A stretch of 64,000 nt of DNA from Chryseobacterium kimseyorum (GCF_025971945.1 NZ_JAPDHW010000006.1:223272-287271); one strand, 5' to 3'; counted from the first letter of the stretch, positions 43,271-51,990 are shown. The notes: generated from the sequence alone by a model not told the origin. Program-made: numbers and translations.

Positions 43271-44749
43271 ATGTCTGAAACTGAAATTCAACCTTCACAA
43301 AACATAAAGAACAACCCAAAGATCATGAAAGCCTGGGCAGTCTACGACTGGGCAAACTCTGTATATTCTCTGGTAATTACCTCTGCAATTTTTCCTATTT
43401 ACTATACAATTCTGACCACTGCGTACAACAAAAAAGAGTATGTAGCAGCAGCGAATGAAGTGCAGGAAATTCCGGTGAGAAATATGATTAAAGTTTTTGG
43501 GGAAACGTACGAGCCGGAAGCGGTTCTAAGTTTTTCTTATGCTATTTCTTTCTTTTTGGTTGTGCTTCTGTCTCCATTTTTATCATCATTAGCCGATACT
43601 ATCGGAAATAAAAAATCATTCCTGCAGTTCTTCTGCTATCTGGGAGCAACATCTTGTATGGGATTGGCCATGTTTACGGGAATGGAAAATGTGTTCCTGG
43701 GATTATTGTTCAGCATCACAGCGAGTGTCGGTTTCTGGGGAAGTTTGGTATTTTACAATTCATTTTTACCGGATATTGCCACGCCGGAAAAGCAGGATTC
43801 ACTTTCTGCAAAAGGATATATTTATGGATATTTAGGTTCTGTGGTTTTACTGATTATCTGTTTGGTATTAATTCAGGTAGTTGCGAAAGGTCCTGAACAG
43901 ACCAATATCTATATCAGAGTCAGCTTTCTGTTAACAGGAGCATGGTGGTTTGGTTTTTCACAGTACACGTTCAAACATTTGCCTCAATTTGGCGATGTAA
44001 AAGAAAAGTTGCCAAAAGATTTGGTTTTACTGAACTATAAAAATCTTTTTAAAAGACACGACGAGCAGGGCGGTTTTTTTGAAGTTTTAAAAGACAACAT
44101 CAGTTTCTATAAAGATATCGCCAAAGAAAGTTTCAGAGAATTATTCAGAGTGGGAAGCAAACTGTTTGCTGATAAAAGTCTGAAATTCTTTTTATTGAGT
44201 TTCTTCTTCTACAGCGTTGGGATGCAGACGATTTTCCTGATGGCTGTACCTTTCGGAAGTACAGATATTTTCCCGAAGCAGGCAGATAAATACAAATTAA
44301 TTATTACTATTTTGGTAATTCAGATTATTGCGATTTTTGGAGCTTTCTTATTCTCAAGATTATCAAAAAAAATTGGAAACAAAAATGTGATTACGATCGC
44401 CGTTGTGATCTGGATCGTATGTTGTATTTCTGCATTCTCTTTAAACAAAGAAAATCCTAATCTTCAGCTTCAGTTCTATGCTTTGGCAGGTCTTATTGGT
44501 TTGGTAATGGGAGGTTTACAGGCGATGTCCCGTTCTACTTACTCAAAGCTTTTACCGGAGAATTCTATGGAAAACACAACGTATTTCAGCTTCTATGATG
44601 TGCTCGAGAAGATAGCGATCATCTGTGGAATGCTTATTTTCAGTGTGATCATTCAGAAATTCGGGAATATGCAGTATGCATTTATTGCAATGTCTACATT
44701 TTTTGCTGCCGGTGCAATCACTATCAGATTCTTAAAATCTAAGGTTTAA
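43271..44749 (+). CDS. MFS transporter, UMF1/Atg22 family
   Basis: Inner-membrane transporter of 492 residues with about twelve helices. The N-terminal KAWAVYDWANSVYSL is the hallmark of the UMF1 family, related to the vacuolar amino-acid effluxer Atg22; LSSLADTIGNKK lies after helix 2 and MGGLQAMSRSTYSKLLP after helix 10. The substrate in bacteria is unknown. Start fixed by the promoter position. Monocistronic. Confidence 0.9.
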   Translation: MSETEIQPSQNIKNNPKIMKAWAVYDWANSVYSLVITSAIFPIYYTILTTAYNKKEYVAAANEVQEIPVRNMIKVFGETYEPEAVLSFSYAISFFLVVLLSPFLSSLADTIGNKKSFLQFFCYLGATSCMGLAMFTGMENVFLGLLFSITASVGFWGSLVFYNSFLPDIATPEKQDSLSAKGYIYGYLGSVVLLIICLVLIQVVAKGPEQTNIYIRVSFLLTGAWWFGFSQYTFKHLPQFGDVKEKLPKDLVLLNYKNLFKRHDEQGGFFEVLKDNISFYKDIAKESFRELFRVGSKLFADKSLKFFLLSFFFYSVGMQTIFLMAVPFGSTDIFPKQADKYKLIITILVIQIIAIFGAFLFSRLSKKIGNKNVITIAVVIWIVCCISAFSLNKENPNLQLQFYALAGLIGLVMGGLQAMSRSTYSKLLPENSMENTTYFSFYDVLEKIAIICGMLIFSVIIQKFGNMQYAFIAMSTFFAAGAITIRFLKSKV

Positions 44750-44769
44750 ATTACGTTATTGGCTTAAAA

Positions 44770-44802
44770 TTTGTTAATATTCAGCAGAATATGTTAACTT
44801 TG
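44770..44802 (+). promoter_or_regulatory. promoter of mevalonate kinase/UbiA operon
   Basis: -33 TTTG (44770-44773), 21-base spacer, -7 TAACTTTG (44795-44802); 20 bases before the ATG at 44823. One of the best full matches in the window. Confidence 0.75.
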
Positions 44803-44822
44803 CACCATAGAATAATTACACA

Positions 44823-45749
44823 ATGACGAACCCTCTATTTTACGCTAAAATCCTTCTCTTTGGAGAATACGGAATCATTGAAGATTCACAGGGCTTAACA
44901 CTCCCATACAGCTTTTATAAAGGGACTCTGAAATTCTCGTCATTGGATTCAGACTTTGAAAAAAAGTCTAATGGTCATCTCATTAAATACGCAGAATATC
45001 TACATAATTTAGAACTTCCAGAAGGTTTTGAATTAAATGTTTCTGAATTTCAGAAAGAAATTTCCCAGGGTTTATTTTTCGACAGCAATATTCCTCAGGG
45101 ATATGGTGTGGGAAGTTCTGGAGCTTTAGTGGCTGCCATTTTCGAAAGATATTCTTTTACTAAATATATTCCTGACAACATTTCTAAAGATGAACTTAAA
45201 AATCTGAAAAAGGTTTTTGGTTTAATGGAAAGCTATTTTCACGGAAGAAGTTCAGGTATTGATCCGTTAATCTGTTACATGAATCTGCCGATTCTTATCG
45301 AAAATAAGGAAAGCGTAGATAAAGTTTTAATTCCTAAGAGTGAAGAAGGTAAAGGCGCTATTTTCCTGATTGATTCGGGAAGTATAGGAGAAACGGGACC
45401 GATGGTTCAGATTTTCTTTGAAAAAATGAAGACTGAAGGTTTCCGCAAAACTTTGAAAGAAGAATTCATCCGTTATAATAATGCCTGCATCGATTCATTC
45501 CTGAAAAAAGATATGAATCCTTTCTTCAGAAACCTTAAAAAACTTTCTCACTGGGCCTACGAACATTTTCGTCCGATGATTCCTGAAAGCATCTTTAACG
45601 TGTGGAAAAAAGGTTTGGATTCCAATGCTTACTACCTTAAACTTTGCGGAAGCGGAGGTGGTGGATATATTTTAGGTTTCACCAAAGATTACGATAAAGC
45701 TGAAAAAATGCTTGACGGTTTTCATAAAGAAGTAATTTACAGATTCTAA
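44823..45749 (+). CDS. mevalonate kinase (GHMP kinase family)
   Basis: GHMP kinase of 308 residues. N-terminal AKILLFGEYGII, the ATP loop IPQGYGVGSSGALVAA (about 92-107) and the C-terminal LCGSGGGGYILGF loop are in place. HGRSSGIDPL near 142 is the mevalonate-kinase-like substrate loop. It probably phosphorylates mevalonate in isoprenoid synthesis, the route used by many flavobacteria. The UbiA gene follows by 11 bases, and the thiolase upstream could supply acetoacetyl-CoA. Confidence 0.87.
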   Translation: MTNPLFYAKILLFGEYGIIEDSQGLTLPYSFYKGTLKFSSLDSDFEKKSNGHLIKYAEYLHNLELPEGFELNVSEFQKEISQGLFFDSNIPQGYGVGSSGALVAAIFERYSFTKYIPDNISKDELKNLKKVFGLMESYFHGRSSGIDPLICYMNLPILIENKESVDKVLIPKSEEGKGAIFLIDSGSIGETGPMVQIFFEKMKTEGFRKTLKEEFIRYNNACIDSFLKKDMNPFFRNLKKLSHWAYEHFRPMIPESIFNVWKKGLDSNAYYLKLCGSGGGGYILGFTKDYDKAEKMLDGFHKEVIYRF

Positions 45750-45760
45750 AGCGGCCCGGA

Positions 45761-46690
45761 ATGAATTCTGAAAAAGAAACTTTCCAGGAAAAGAATTTTA
45801 TTTCCAAATCTCTGTTTTACAGACTTTCACAATTTGTCGGTTTTCTTTTAGGAGCACGGTTTTTCGTTGCTATCCTTCTGACTTTTGCATTATATGTTTC
45901 TACATTTTTCCTGTTCAATCAGGAAGAATCTTTCAGAAATTTCGTCTTCGATTTTAAAGTTCACGGGATTATTTTCTGTACCGTTCTGTCCATACTTTCC
46001 GGCGGAATCATTAATCAGTTCTACGATTTTGAAAAAGATCATATTGTAAAACCGTTCAGAACAAGAATTCAGAGCTTTATTAAGCAAAAGTATTTTCTGT
46101 ATGCTTACCTCGCTCTCACTGTAATTTCTTTGGGAGTTGCAAGTTTTATATCTTATAGAGTCCTTATTTTCTTTATTATTTACCAGTTTTTTATGTGGTT
46201 TTACAGTCACAAACTGAGCCGGATTTTAATTTTGAATAATCTCACATTCGTTAGCCTTACATTATATCCTTTCTTTGGAATGATGGTGTACTATGAGACG
46301 TTTTCAAGAAAAGTTCTGCTGATGGCCATCTTTTTATTCCTGATTCTGTTGTGCATTGATATTGTAAAAGATACCTTAACGAAAAGCGTGGATAAGACAT
46401 TTGGCTATGTTACTATTCCAAATTATTTCAAGAGTAAAACCACCAAAATCATCATTATTTCTCTGCTGATGATTACAATGGCCGTTTCGATGAAACTTAT
46501 TGCAAAGACAGGAATTTCAGGTTTTATGGCTTACTATTTTGCGTCAGGACTGTTCATTATGATTTCCTGCATTTATTTACTTCTCAATTCTTCTAAAAAG
46601 TCTAAATTTTTCACACTCAATATTTTACGTTTTTGGGTTTTTGTAGGCATTATCGCAATGTTGCTCAATGGAATCGAGGGCAAATTATAG
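45761..46690 (+). CDS. UbiA-family prenyltransferase
   Basis: Integral membrane prenyltransferase of 309 residues with about eight helices. The first aspartate-rich motif is NQFYDFEKD (near 86-94) and the second DIVKDTLTKSVDKTFG (near 203-218), both required for prenyl diphosphate and Mg2+ binding. Members in this gene context are often annotated as geranylgeranylglycerol-phosphate geranylgeranyltransferase; the real acceptor in Bacteroidota is not settled. Cotranscribed with mevalonate kinase. Confidence 0.88.
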   Translation: MNSEKETFQEKNFISKSLFYRLSQFVGFLLGARFFVAILLTFALYVSTFFLFNQEESFRNFVFDFKVHGIIFCTVLSILSGGIINQFYDFEKDHIVKPFRTRIQSFIKQKYFLYAYLALTVISLGVASFISYRVLIFFIIYQFFMWFYSHKLSRILILNNLTFVSLTLYPFFGMMVYYETFSRKVLLMAIFLFLILLCIDIVKDTLTKSVDKTFGYVTIPNYFKSKTTKIIIISLLMITMAVSMKLIAKTGISGFMAYYFASGLFIMISCIYLLLNSSKKSKFFTLNILRFWVFVGIIAMLLNGIEGKL

Positions 46691-46695
46691 GTTGA

Positions 46696-46985
46696 TTTTA
46701 CCGCAAATCGAAGATTCAACGAAGTCAAAAGACATAAAAAGGACTTCTTAAAAAGGATTCAAAAGATGAGAAGATGTTATATGCTTCAATTTTGAATATC
46801 TGAAAGATAAACTCGGTGTTCTTTGCTTAGTGAAACGCCCTTGCCTCAATTTAAAATTATATTTATTTGAATCAGCGAAACTGCGTTTTGCGAACTTAAA
46901 AGCAGTCTGCAGTAAAAAAAAATATCTGTGAACTTTGCGACAAAAATACACCAATTTCAAGGTGAGAATAGGCATTAAAAAAACT
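46696..46985. repeat. degenerate intergenic repeat, copy A
   Basis: The 363-base gap before the proline dehydrogenase gene holds no gene. It contains AAATCGAAGATTCAACGAAG at 46705-46724 and CTTTGCTTAGTGAAACGCCC at 46821-46840. Related words recur at 59106-59263 (copy B), the first in inverted orientation with 23 of 25 bases identical. It looks like a decayed dispersed element. Confidence 0.5.
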
Positions 46986-47020
46986 GAAAAAATATATTTT
47001 AAAAACATTCAGGTTATTCT

Positions 47021-47028
47021 TACATTTG
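47021..47028 (+). promoter_or_regulatory. -7 element (TACATTTG) of proline dehydrogenase
   Basis: Perfect TAnnTTTG, 25 bases before the ATG at 47054. No -33 box seen. Confidence 0.6.
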
Positions 47029-47053
47029 CCAAAATCAAAACTTAATAAAAAGG

Positions 47054-48220
47054 ATGCCCATTTTTAACGATACTAAAGTCGCATTTGCCGATAAAACAGA
47101 TGCTCAGTTGAGAAAAGCGTATTGGATGTTTAAAATGATTGAACAGCCGGCTTTGACCAATATCGGAACTTCTCTGCTTAATTTCACAGTACATAATAAC
47201 TTTCCATTTGTCAACGGAATTGTAAAAAATACCTTGTTTGAACAGTTTGTAGGTGGTGAGACTCGTGAAGAAAGCATGAAGGCGGTGAAGCAGCTTTTCA
47301 AAAGAGGCGTTGGAAGTATCTTCGATTACTCGATTGAAGGGAAAGAAGATGAGGAAACTTTTGATGCCGTTTGCCAGGAAATTAAAGACATCATTAAATT
47401 TTCTGTGGGAAATCCTGCAATTCCTTTTATCGTTTTTAAGCCTACCGCTTTCGGAAGAATTGATTTATATGAGGCAGTCGGAAAAAATGCAGAACTCACT
47501 TCAAGCCAGAAAGAAGAATGGGCGAGAGTGGTAAAGAGATTTGATGAAGTCTGCAAACTTTGCCATGAACATAGTAAGAAAGTGATGATCGATGCCGAAG
47601 AATCGTGGATGCAGGATGCAGCTGATCAGCTTTGCGAAGAGATGATGGAGAAGTATAATCAGGAGAAACCGATTGTATGGAATACTATTCAAATGTACAG
47701 AACGCACCGCTTAGAATATATGGAGGCGAATCTTCAGAGAGCAAGAGAAAAGAATTATTTCATTGGTTACAAGATTGTACGTGGTGCATATATGGAAAAG
47801 GAAAGAGCGAGAGCTGCAGAAAAAGGTTATGCAGATCCTATTCAGCCAACGAAAGATGCTTCAGACAAAAATTATAATGCTGGTATTGATTTTATATTGA
47901 ATCATTTGGATAAAGTTTCTGCTTTTTTTGGAACACATAATGAAATCTCTTCGGAGCTTGTTATGGATAAAATGATAGCGAAAGGTCTCGAAAATAACAA
48001 TCCTCACATCTATTTTGGTCAGCTTTACGGTATGAGTGATAATATCAGTTTCTATCTGTCTGATAAGGGTTATAATGTGGCTAAATATCTTCCATACGGA
48101 CCGGTGAAAGATGTTGTTCCGTATCTTACGAGAAGAGCCCGTGAAAACACTTCTGTTGCAGGGCAAACTGGAAGGGAACTTGGCCTGATTAAAAAAGAGC
48201 TTGAAAGAAGAAAAGCTTAA
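47054..48220 (+). CDS. proline dehydrogenase
   Basis: FAD-dependent proline dehydrogenase of 388 residues (stand-alone, not PutA fusion), oxidising proline to pyrroline-5-carboxylate and passing electrons to quinones. The barrel signatures are DAEESW near 178, IGYKIVRGAYMEKER near 241, FGTHNE near 290 and the substrate-binding YLPYGPVKDVVPYLTRRARENT near 346. A P5C dehydrogenase gene is not in the window. Ends with a strong terminator. Confidence 0.94.
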   Translation: MPIFNDTKVAFADKTDAQLRKAYWMFKMIEQPALTNIGTSLLNFTVHNNFPFVNGIVKNTLFEQFVGGETREESMKAVKQLFKRGVGSIFDYSIEGKEDEETFDAVCQEIKDIIKFSVGNPAIPFIVFKPTAFGRIDLYEAVGKNAELTSSQKEEWARVVKRFDEVCKLCHEHSKKVMIDAEESWMQDAADQLCEEMMEKYNQEKPIVWNTIQMYRTHRLEYMEANLQRAREKNYFIGYKIVRGAYMEKERARAAEKGYADPIQPTKDASDKNYNAGIDFILNHLDKVSAFFGTHNEISSELVMDKMIAKGLENNNPHIYFGQLYGMSDNISFYLSDKGYNVAKYLPYGPVKDVVPYLTRRARENTSVAGQTGRELGLIKKELERRKA

Positions 48221-48245
48221 AAAAACATATTTTTAAAAACAATTT

Positions 48246-48271
48246 AACTCCGTGAAAACGGAGTTTTTTTT
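48246..48271 (+). terminator. Rho-independent terminator
   Basis: Perfect eight-base arms 48246-48253 and 48258-48265 with a GAAA loop and T run. Confidence 0.9.
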
Positions 48272-48318
48272 GAATCATATTATTTATAAAATAAATGGTT
48301 TGTTAATGGATTATTTAT

Positions 48319-48337
48319 TTTAATGATAATCATTAAA
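48319..48337. promoter_or_regulatory. Fur-box-like palindrome
   Basis: Perfect 9-1-9 palindrome TTTAATGAT-A-ATCATTAAA. It agrees at 15 of 19 positions with the classical Fur consensus (GATAATGAT-A-ATCATTATC). It lies 64 bases before the end of the gap leading to the T9SS gene at 48402, so iron control of that gene is plausible. Confidence 0.6.
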
Positions 48338-48401
48338 TTTTTATGTCAATTTAATATAAATATTATATTGTTTATTTAATTTTGATAAGAATTTAAAAAA
48401 T

Positions 48402-49436
48402 ATGTATATGACTAAAAATTTCCTTTCTGCTATCATTTTATTAGCGAATCTTACAACTGCGCAAACCACTTATACTAATGGAGGTCTGAGCACAGGAGCA
48501 ACAGCAAACGCAGGTACCGCAGCACCTGCTGGATATACCTGGTCTGAACTTCAGAATAATACAGGTAATACAACAGAAGCAAATACAAGTTCAGGATTTT
48601 CTGCAATGTACAGCAGTGCAACTGCAAATTATTTTCTGGCTGATGATTTTGTAGTTCCTGCCGGAACGCAATGGCAGATTTCGGCGATCGACTTTTTTGC
48701 ATACCAGACAAATTATGCAGGAACTACAAATCCCTTTACAACAGTCAGAGTTAATATTTACAGTTCAGATCCTTCAGTTGCAGGAGCTGTCAGCGTTTTT
48801 GGTGATGACACCACAAACAGGTATGCATCAGGAGTAGATTCCAATATGTACCGAATCTTCAACAGTGCAGTTCCAAATGCTTTAAACATTCCAGGTACTA
48901 CCCGTAAGATTTGGAGAATAAAAGCAAATACTGTTGCTACCCTAAATCCAGGCACCTATTGGTTAAAATATCAACTTCAAAATGCAACAATTGCGAGCGC
49001 AGGATTTTCTCCAACAGTTACCATTCCGGGAAGTAGAGGATTAGCCACTTTCAATGCTAAGCAGTTTAATGCAGGGGTAAGTCCACAGGTATGGACCACT
49101 TTAATTGATGACGGAACTCCTGCAACAGCGCCAGATTTTAATGTAGATATACCGTTTATCATTACATTCACAACATCAACGTTGGGAACAGATGAAGTAA
49201 TGCAGTATGACAACAGAGTACAGATTTATCCAAATCCTGTGAAAGAATCTTTCCAGATAAACAATCCCGGGAAAATGATTATCAGCAGTGTGGACGTTAT
49301 AGATACTTCAGGTAAGCTGATCAGAACATTAAAAGGGGCACAGGAATACAATGTCTCAGATTTACCTAAAGGAAATTATATTCTTAAAATAAAAAGCAAC
49401 GAAACAACGAAAATAACAAAGATGGTAAAGCAATAA
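48402..49436 (+). CDS. T9SS-secreted protein, sorting domain type A
   Basis: Secreted protein of 344 residues: signal peptide ending TTAQ at about 24, a Thr/Ala/Gly-rich beta domain of about 240 residues, and a T9SS sorting domain (about 275-344) with IYPNPVKESFQI, VIDTSGKLI and SDLPKGNYILKI, ending KMVKQ. Two ATGs (48402 and 48408) are equally possible. No catalytic or metal motif recognised in the cargo. The Fur-like palindrome upstream suggests expression under iron limitation. Confidence 0.83.
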   Translation: MYMTKNFLSAIILLANLTTAQTTYTNGGLSTGATANAGTAAPAGYTWSELQNNTGNTTEANTSSGFSAMYSSATANYFLADDFVVPAGTQWQISAIDFFAYQTNYAGTTNPFTTVRVNIYSSDPSVAGAVSVFGDDTTNRYASGVDSNMYRIFNSAVPNALNIPGTTRKIWRIKANTVATLNPGTYWLKYQLQNATIASAGFSPTVTIPGSRGLATFNAKQFNAGVSPQVWTTLIDDGTPATAPDFNVDIPFIITFTTSTLGTDEVMQYDNRVQIYPNPVKESFQINNPGKMIISSVDVIDTSGKLIRTLKGAQEYNVSDLPKGNYILKIKSNETTKITKMVKQ

Positions 49437-49455
49437 ATTTTACTTTATCTTATTA

Positions 49456-49488
49456 AAATCTGATCTTTAATCTGGATCAGATTTTTTT
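49456..49488 (+). terminator. Rho-independent terminator
   Basis: Perfect ten-base arms 49456-49465 and 49475-49484 followed by a T run; separates the T9SS gene from the convergent regulator gene. Confidence 0.88.
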
Positions 49489-50023
49489 ATGGCTCAAAAC
49501 TTTCAAATTTTCCGTTTTCGTAAAACAGAACGATTCGTTTTATTTTATGAGTCTGATTTTCAATAGCTTGATTAATTAAATATTCTTTAGATTTTTCTAA
49601 TGGCTGAGAATCGGATATTTTTTCTTCTTCTTTACTTTGATGGGAAATAATCGATTCTCGCACTGCCTGAATTTCGTCGGCTTTTCTTTCCTCCGTTCCA
49701 AAATCATCATCGTCATTCATCATTGTAAATAAATCGGGAAGAGAAGTCGGTTTTGTTCTCTCCTCCAAACTTTCGTGTTCCGAAATTTTTTCATCATCTG
49801 GCAAATCAGATTTCAACATTTCACCATCACCAGTTACGAGCCAATCCCAGAGAATTTCAGGAAACCTCGATTTAATTTTAATAATAAATTCTAGAGAGGG
49901 TTTATTTCTTCCGGAAGTAATATGTGAAATAGAAGAACGCTGTACATCGATTTCGTCTGCAAACTCAGAAGAGGTCAGTTTAGAGTATTCGATAACCTTT
50001 GAAATTCTCTCATTTAAACTCAT
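49487..50023 (-). CDS. XRE-family transcriptional regulator
   Basis: DNA-binding protein of 178 residues. The helix-turn-helix spans about 1-65: SSEFADEIDVQRSSISHITSG is the typical XRE HTH, followed by NKPSLEF. The rest is an acidic, disordered-looking region with a short conserved end, IKRIVLFYENGKFESFEP. Similar phage-repressor-like N-termini with LWDWLVTGDGEM are common in flavobacteria. Three direct repeats with the core TACAAA(A/T)GTA lie upstream; the first overlaps a -7 element, so autoregulation is likely. Confidence 0.88.
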   Translation of the reverse strand: MSLNERISKVIEYSKLTSSEFADEIDVQRSSISHITSGRNKPSLEFIIKIKSRFPEILWDWLVTGDGEMLKSDLPDDEKISEHESLEERTKPTSLPDLFTMMNDDDDFGTEERKADEIQAVRESIISHQSKEEEKISDSQPLEKSKEYLINQAIENQTHKIKRIVLFYENGKFESFEP

Positions 50024-50043
50024 AGAAATAAGCTTTTAATCTA

Positions 50044-50126
50044 ATTACAAATGTAAATATAAAATTTACAATTGCAAAATACAAAAGTAAACAATTGAAC
50101 TTGCTCCTAATATACAAAAGTAAATA
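50044..50126 (-). promoter_or_regulatory. three spaced operator/promoter repeats upstream of the XRE gene
   Basis: TTACAAATGTAA at 50045-50056, then TACAAAAGTAAA at 50080-50091 and 50113-50124, 33-34 bases apart (about three helical turns). Read on the minus strand, the first contains TACATTTG (50048-50055) and the others TACTTTTG, all perfect TAnnTTTG elements, so they may be tandem promoters, operators, or both. The first is 24 bases from the XRE ATG. Confidence 0.55.
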
Positions 50127-50849
50127 GACTTAATTGATTAATGATCAGATATTTAGATATTTATTAAATAAAAAATAGAACGTTATCCACAAAATAATAA
50201 ACACCTGATAACTGACGCAGTTTCCACTTAAAGTATAGCTGGAGATAATATTTTTAATGGAAAATTTCAGCGATAAGGTTGACAGCAAAACACCGTTAAA
50301 TCTCTGTGATCTGCTTGCTGTCGGTATTTTGGAGCGAGACCACGCGATATGGAGTGGGAGAGAGGCTATCTCGTTGGTTTTACAGTTAATTACGGTTTTT
50401 CTCAATACCTGTTTATATTCATAACGCTTATCAGACCTGTATATATAGATGTTTTAACAAAATATTATGAAACTAACCTGGAGTATCAATAAAAATTTGT
50501 GTGACGATTTTAGATATACTACCTCAACCAAAATTTTAAATCAAAATGAGTGTGGAAAAATCAAGAATTTAACATGTTTACAATTGTATATTGTAGAAAA
50601 TTCACAGTGTAATCCCCATTTTACATGTTTAGGATAATAACACTCAAATGACTGAAAATCGACTTATCCACACTTAAAGCAGATGTAAATAATCTATTTA
50701 CTTAAAGTATATAAATGTTTGAATTTTAGTAGTTTAAATATGTTTAATTAAATTATTAGCAATCCACAATTTAACTAACAGAGTTTTTGGCAATTTACAT
50801 CGTTTGACGATGTTACAAATGTTAATTTCTTTTTATCCTTTAAAATCAT
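50127..50849. other. long AT-rich intergenic region with DnaA-box words
   Basis: Longest gap in the window (50024-50878). It has two perfect TTATCCACA words (50183-50191 and 50664-50672), a reverse TTTTCCACA (50551-50559), several further TTTAC/GTAAA words, and a GC-richer hairpin block at 50281-50373. No convincing protein gene; a 56-codon frame at 50467-50637 is not supported. Confidence 0.5.
50281..50373 (+). ncRNA. candidate structured RNA
   Basis: GC-richer island in an AT-rich gap with two nested hairpins: GACAGCAA (50281-50288) with TTGCTGTC (50315-50322), and GCGAGA (50334-50339) with TCTCGT (50369-50374). No protein frame explains it, and no known family is recognised. The strand is not determined. 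Confidence 0.3.
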
Positions 50850-50857
50850 TATTTTTG
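50850..50857 (+). promoter_or_regulatory. -7 element (TATTTTTG) of the M14 peptidase
   Basis: Perfect TAnnTTTG, 21 bases before the ATG at 50879. It excludes the in-frame start at 50804. Confidence 0.65.
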
Positions 50858-50878
50858 ACTCATGTAAATTACTGCAGA

Positions 50879-51988
50879 ATGAATTTTGAACATTTGTATA
50901 CTCCAAATCCTGATTTCCCAAACCGATATATTTCCCCTGAGAAATTATTTACTTACCTACAGACTAATCTCAGCGATTACATTCAGGAGATCGGAAGATC
51001 GTATTTAGATAAGCCTATTTATAAATTGAGTATTGGAAGTGGAGCCACGAATGTGTTAGCATGGTCACAGATGCACGGGAATGAATCCAACGCTACGCAT
51101 GCTATGCTGGATCTTTTAATTACACTCGATCAGCATCAGGAATTAAAGGAAGATCTTTTCAGTACAATTACTTTAGATTTTATATTTATGCTGAATCCTG
51201 ACGGATCTGAAAGATGGACGAGACTTACTGCTGCCGAAATTGATCTGAATCGGGATTTTCATAATGAGTCAAGTACAGAAATTAAGTTTTTAAAGAATCT
51301 TGTTTCGTCAAAGAAGTATGATTATGCCCTAAATCTTCATGAGCAACGTACGATTTTCACAACAGATGGAGTACACCCGGCAACACTCTCCTTTCTAGCA
51401 CCTTCTGAAAATGAAGAAAGAACAGTTACTGAAAACCGAAAAAAATGTATGGCGGTGATCGCAAAGGTGTATGAAGCTTTAAAAGAATCCATTCCCTATC
51501 AGATCGGAAGATATACGGATGAGTTCTATCCTACCTCCACAGGTGATAATTTCATTAAAGCGGGAATGCCTACTATCTTATTTGAAGGCGGACATTTTAT
51601 TGATGATTATACAAGAAAGGGAACAAGAAAATATTATACAGTTGCTTTGTATTATGCTTTAAAAGCTATCAGCGAATTGAAATCTGATACAAAAGGCTGG
51701 GAAAAATATTTGGAAATTCCAGAGAATCAGGAGACGCATTATGACATTATTTACAGAAATGTAAAACTGAATACCGATCATGAGTGTATTCTGGATATTG
51801 CCGTCCAGTACAGAGAAATATTTGAAGAAGGCAAAGACGAAATATCATTTGTGCCTTTTGTGATAGAAGCGGGCGAGGTAAAGAGAAAAAAAGGCTGGCT
51901 GGAAATAGACTGCACCGGAAAAAGATTTGTGAGCGACACAAAATATCCAAAGCTGGATGCCGAAGTCAGTTTTAAAATAGAAGAATAA
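50879..51988 (+). CDS. M14-family zinc carboxypeptidase-like protein
   Basis: Peptidase of 369 residues without a signal peptide. Zinc ligands HGNES (His and Glu in MHGNES near 77) and ALNLHEQ (His near 155) fit family M14, with NPDGSERWTR and DLNRDF near 110-130 forming the substrate site, and the catalytic Glu in ILFEGGHF near 240. The C-terminal 110 residues form an extra beta domain. By sequence it may act on peptidoglycan peptides or on cytoplasmic peptides; the substrate is open. Confidence 0.85.
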   Translation: MNFEHLYTPNPDFPNRYISPEKLFTYLQTNLSDYIQEIGRSYLDKPIYKLSIGSGATNVLAWSQMHGNESNATHAMLDLLITLDQHQELKEDLFSTITLDFIFMLNPDGSERWTRLTAAEIDLNRDFHNESSTEIKFLKNLVSSKKYDYALNLHEQRTIFTTDGVHPATLSFLAPSENEERTVTENRKKCMAVIAKVYEALKESIPYQIGRYTDEFYPTSTGDNFIKAGMPTILFEGGHFIDDYTRKGTRKYYTVALYYALKAISELKSDTKGWEKYLEIPENQETHYDIIYRNVKLNTDHECILDIAVQYREIFEEGKDEISFVPFVIEAGEVKRKKGWLEIDCTGKRFVSDTKYPKLDAEVSFKIEE

Positions 51989-51990
51989 AA

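Noticed and set aside
47310..48166. Several frames on both strands within the proline dehydrogenase gene
   Set aside because: Shadows; proline dehydrogenase motifs run continuously in the chosen frame.
50145..50405. 86-codon leftward frame in the same gap
   Set aside because: Covers the hairpin block whose symmetry better explains the sequence; no start signal or family resemblance.
50467..50637. 56-codon frame with six cysteines in the XRE-M14 gap
   Set aside because: Attractive at first, but overlaps TTTAC words and a DnaA-like word, has no promoter or RBS, and its composition fits chance.
50127..50849. Chromosomal replication origin
   Set aside because: Only two perfect DnaA boxes, and flanking highly expressed operons have the wrong orientation; kept only as a low-interest finding.
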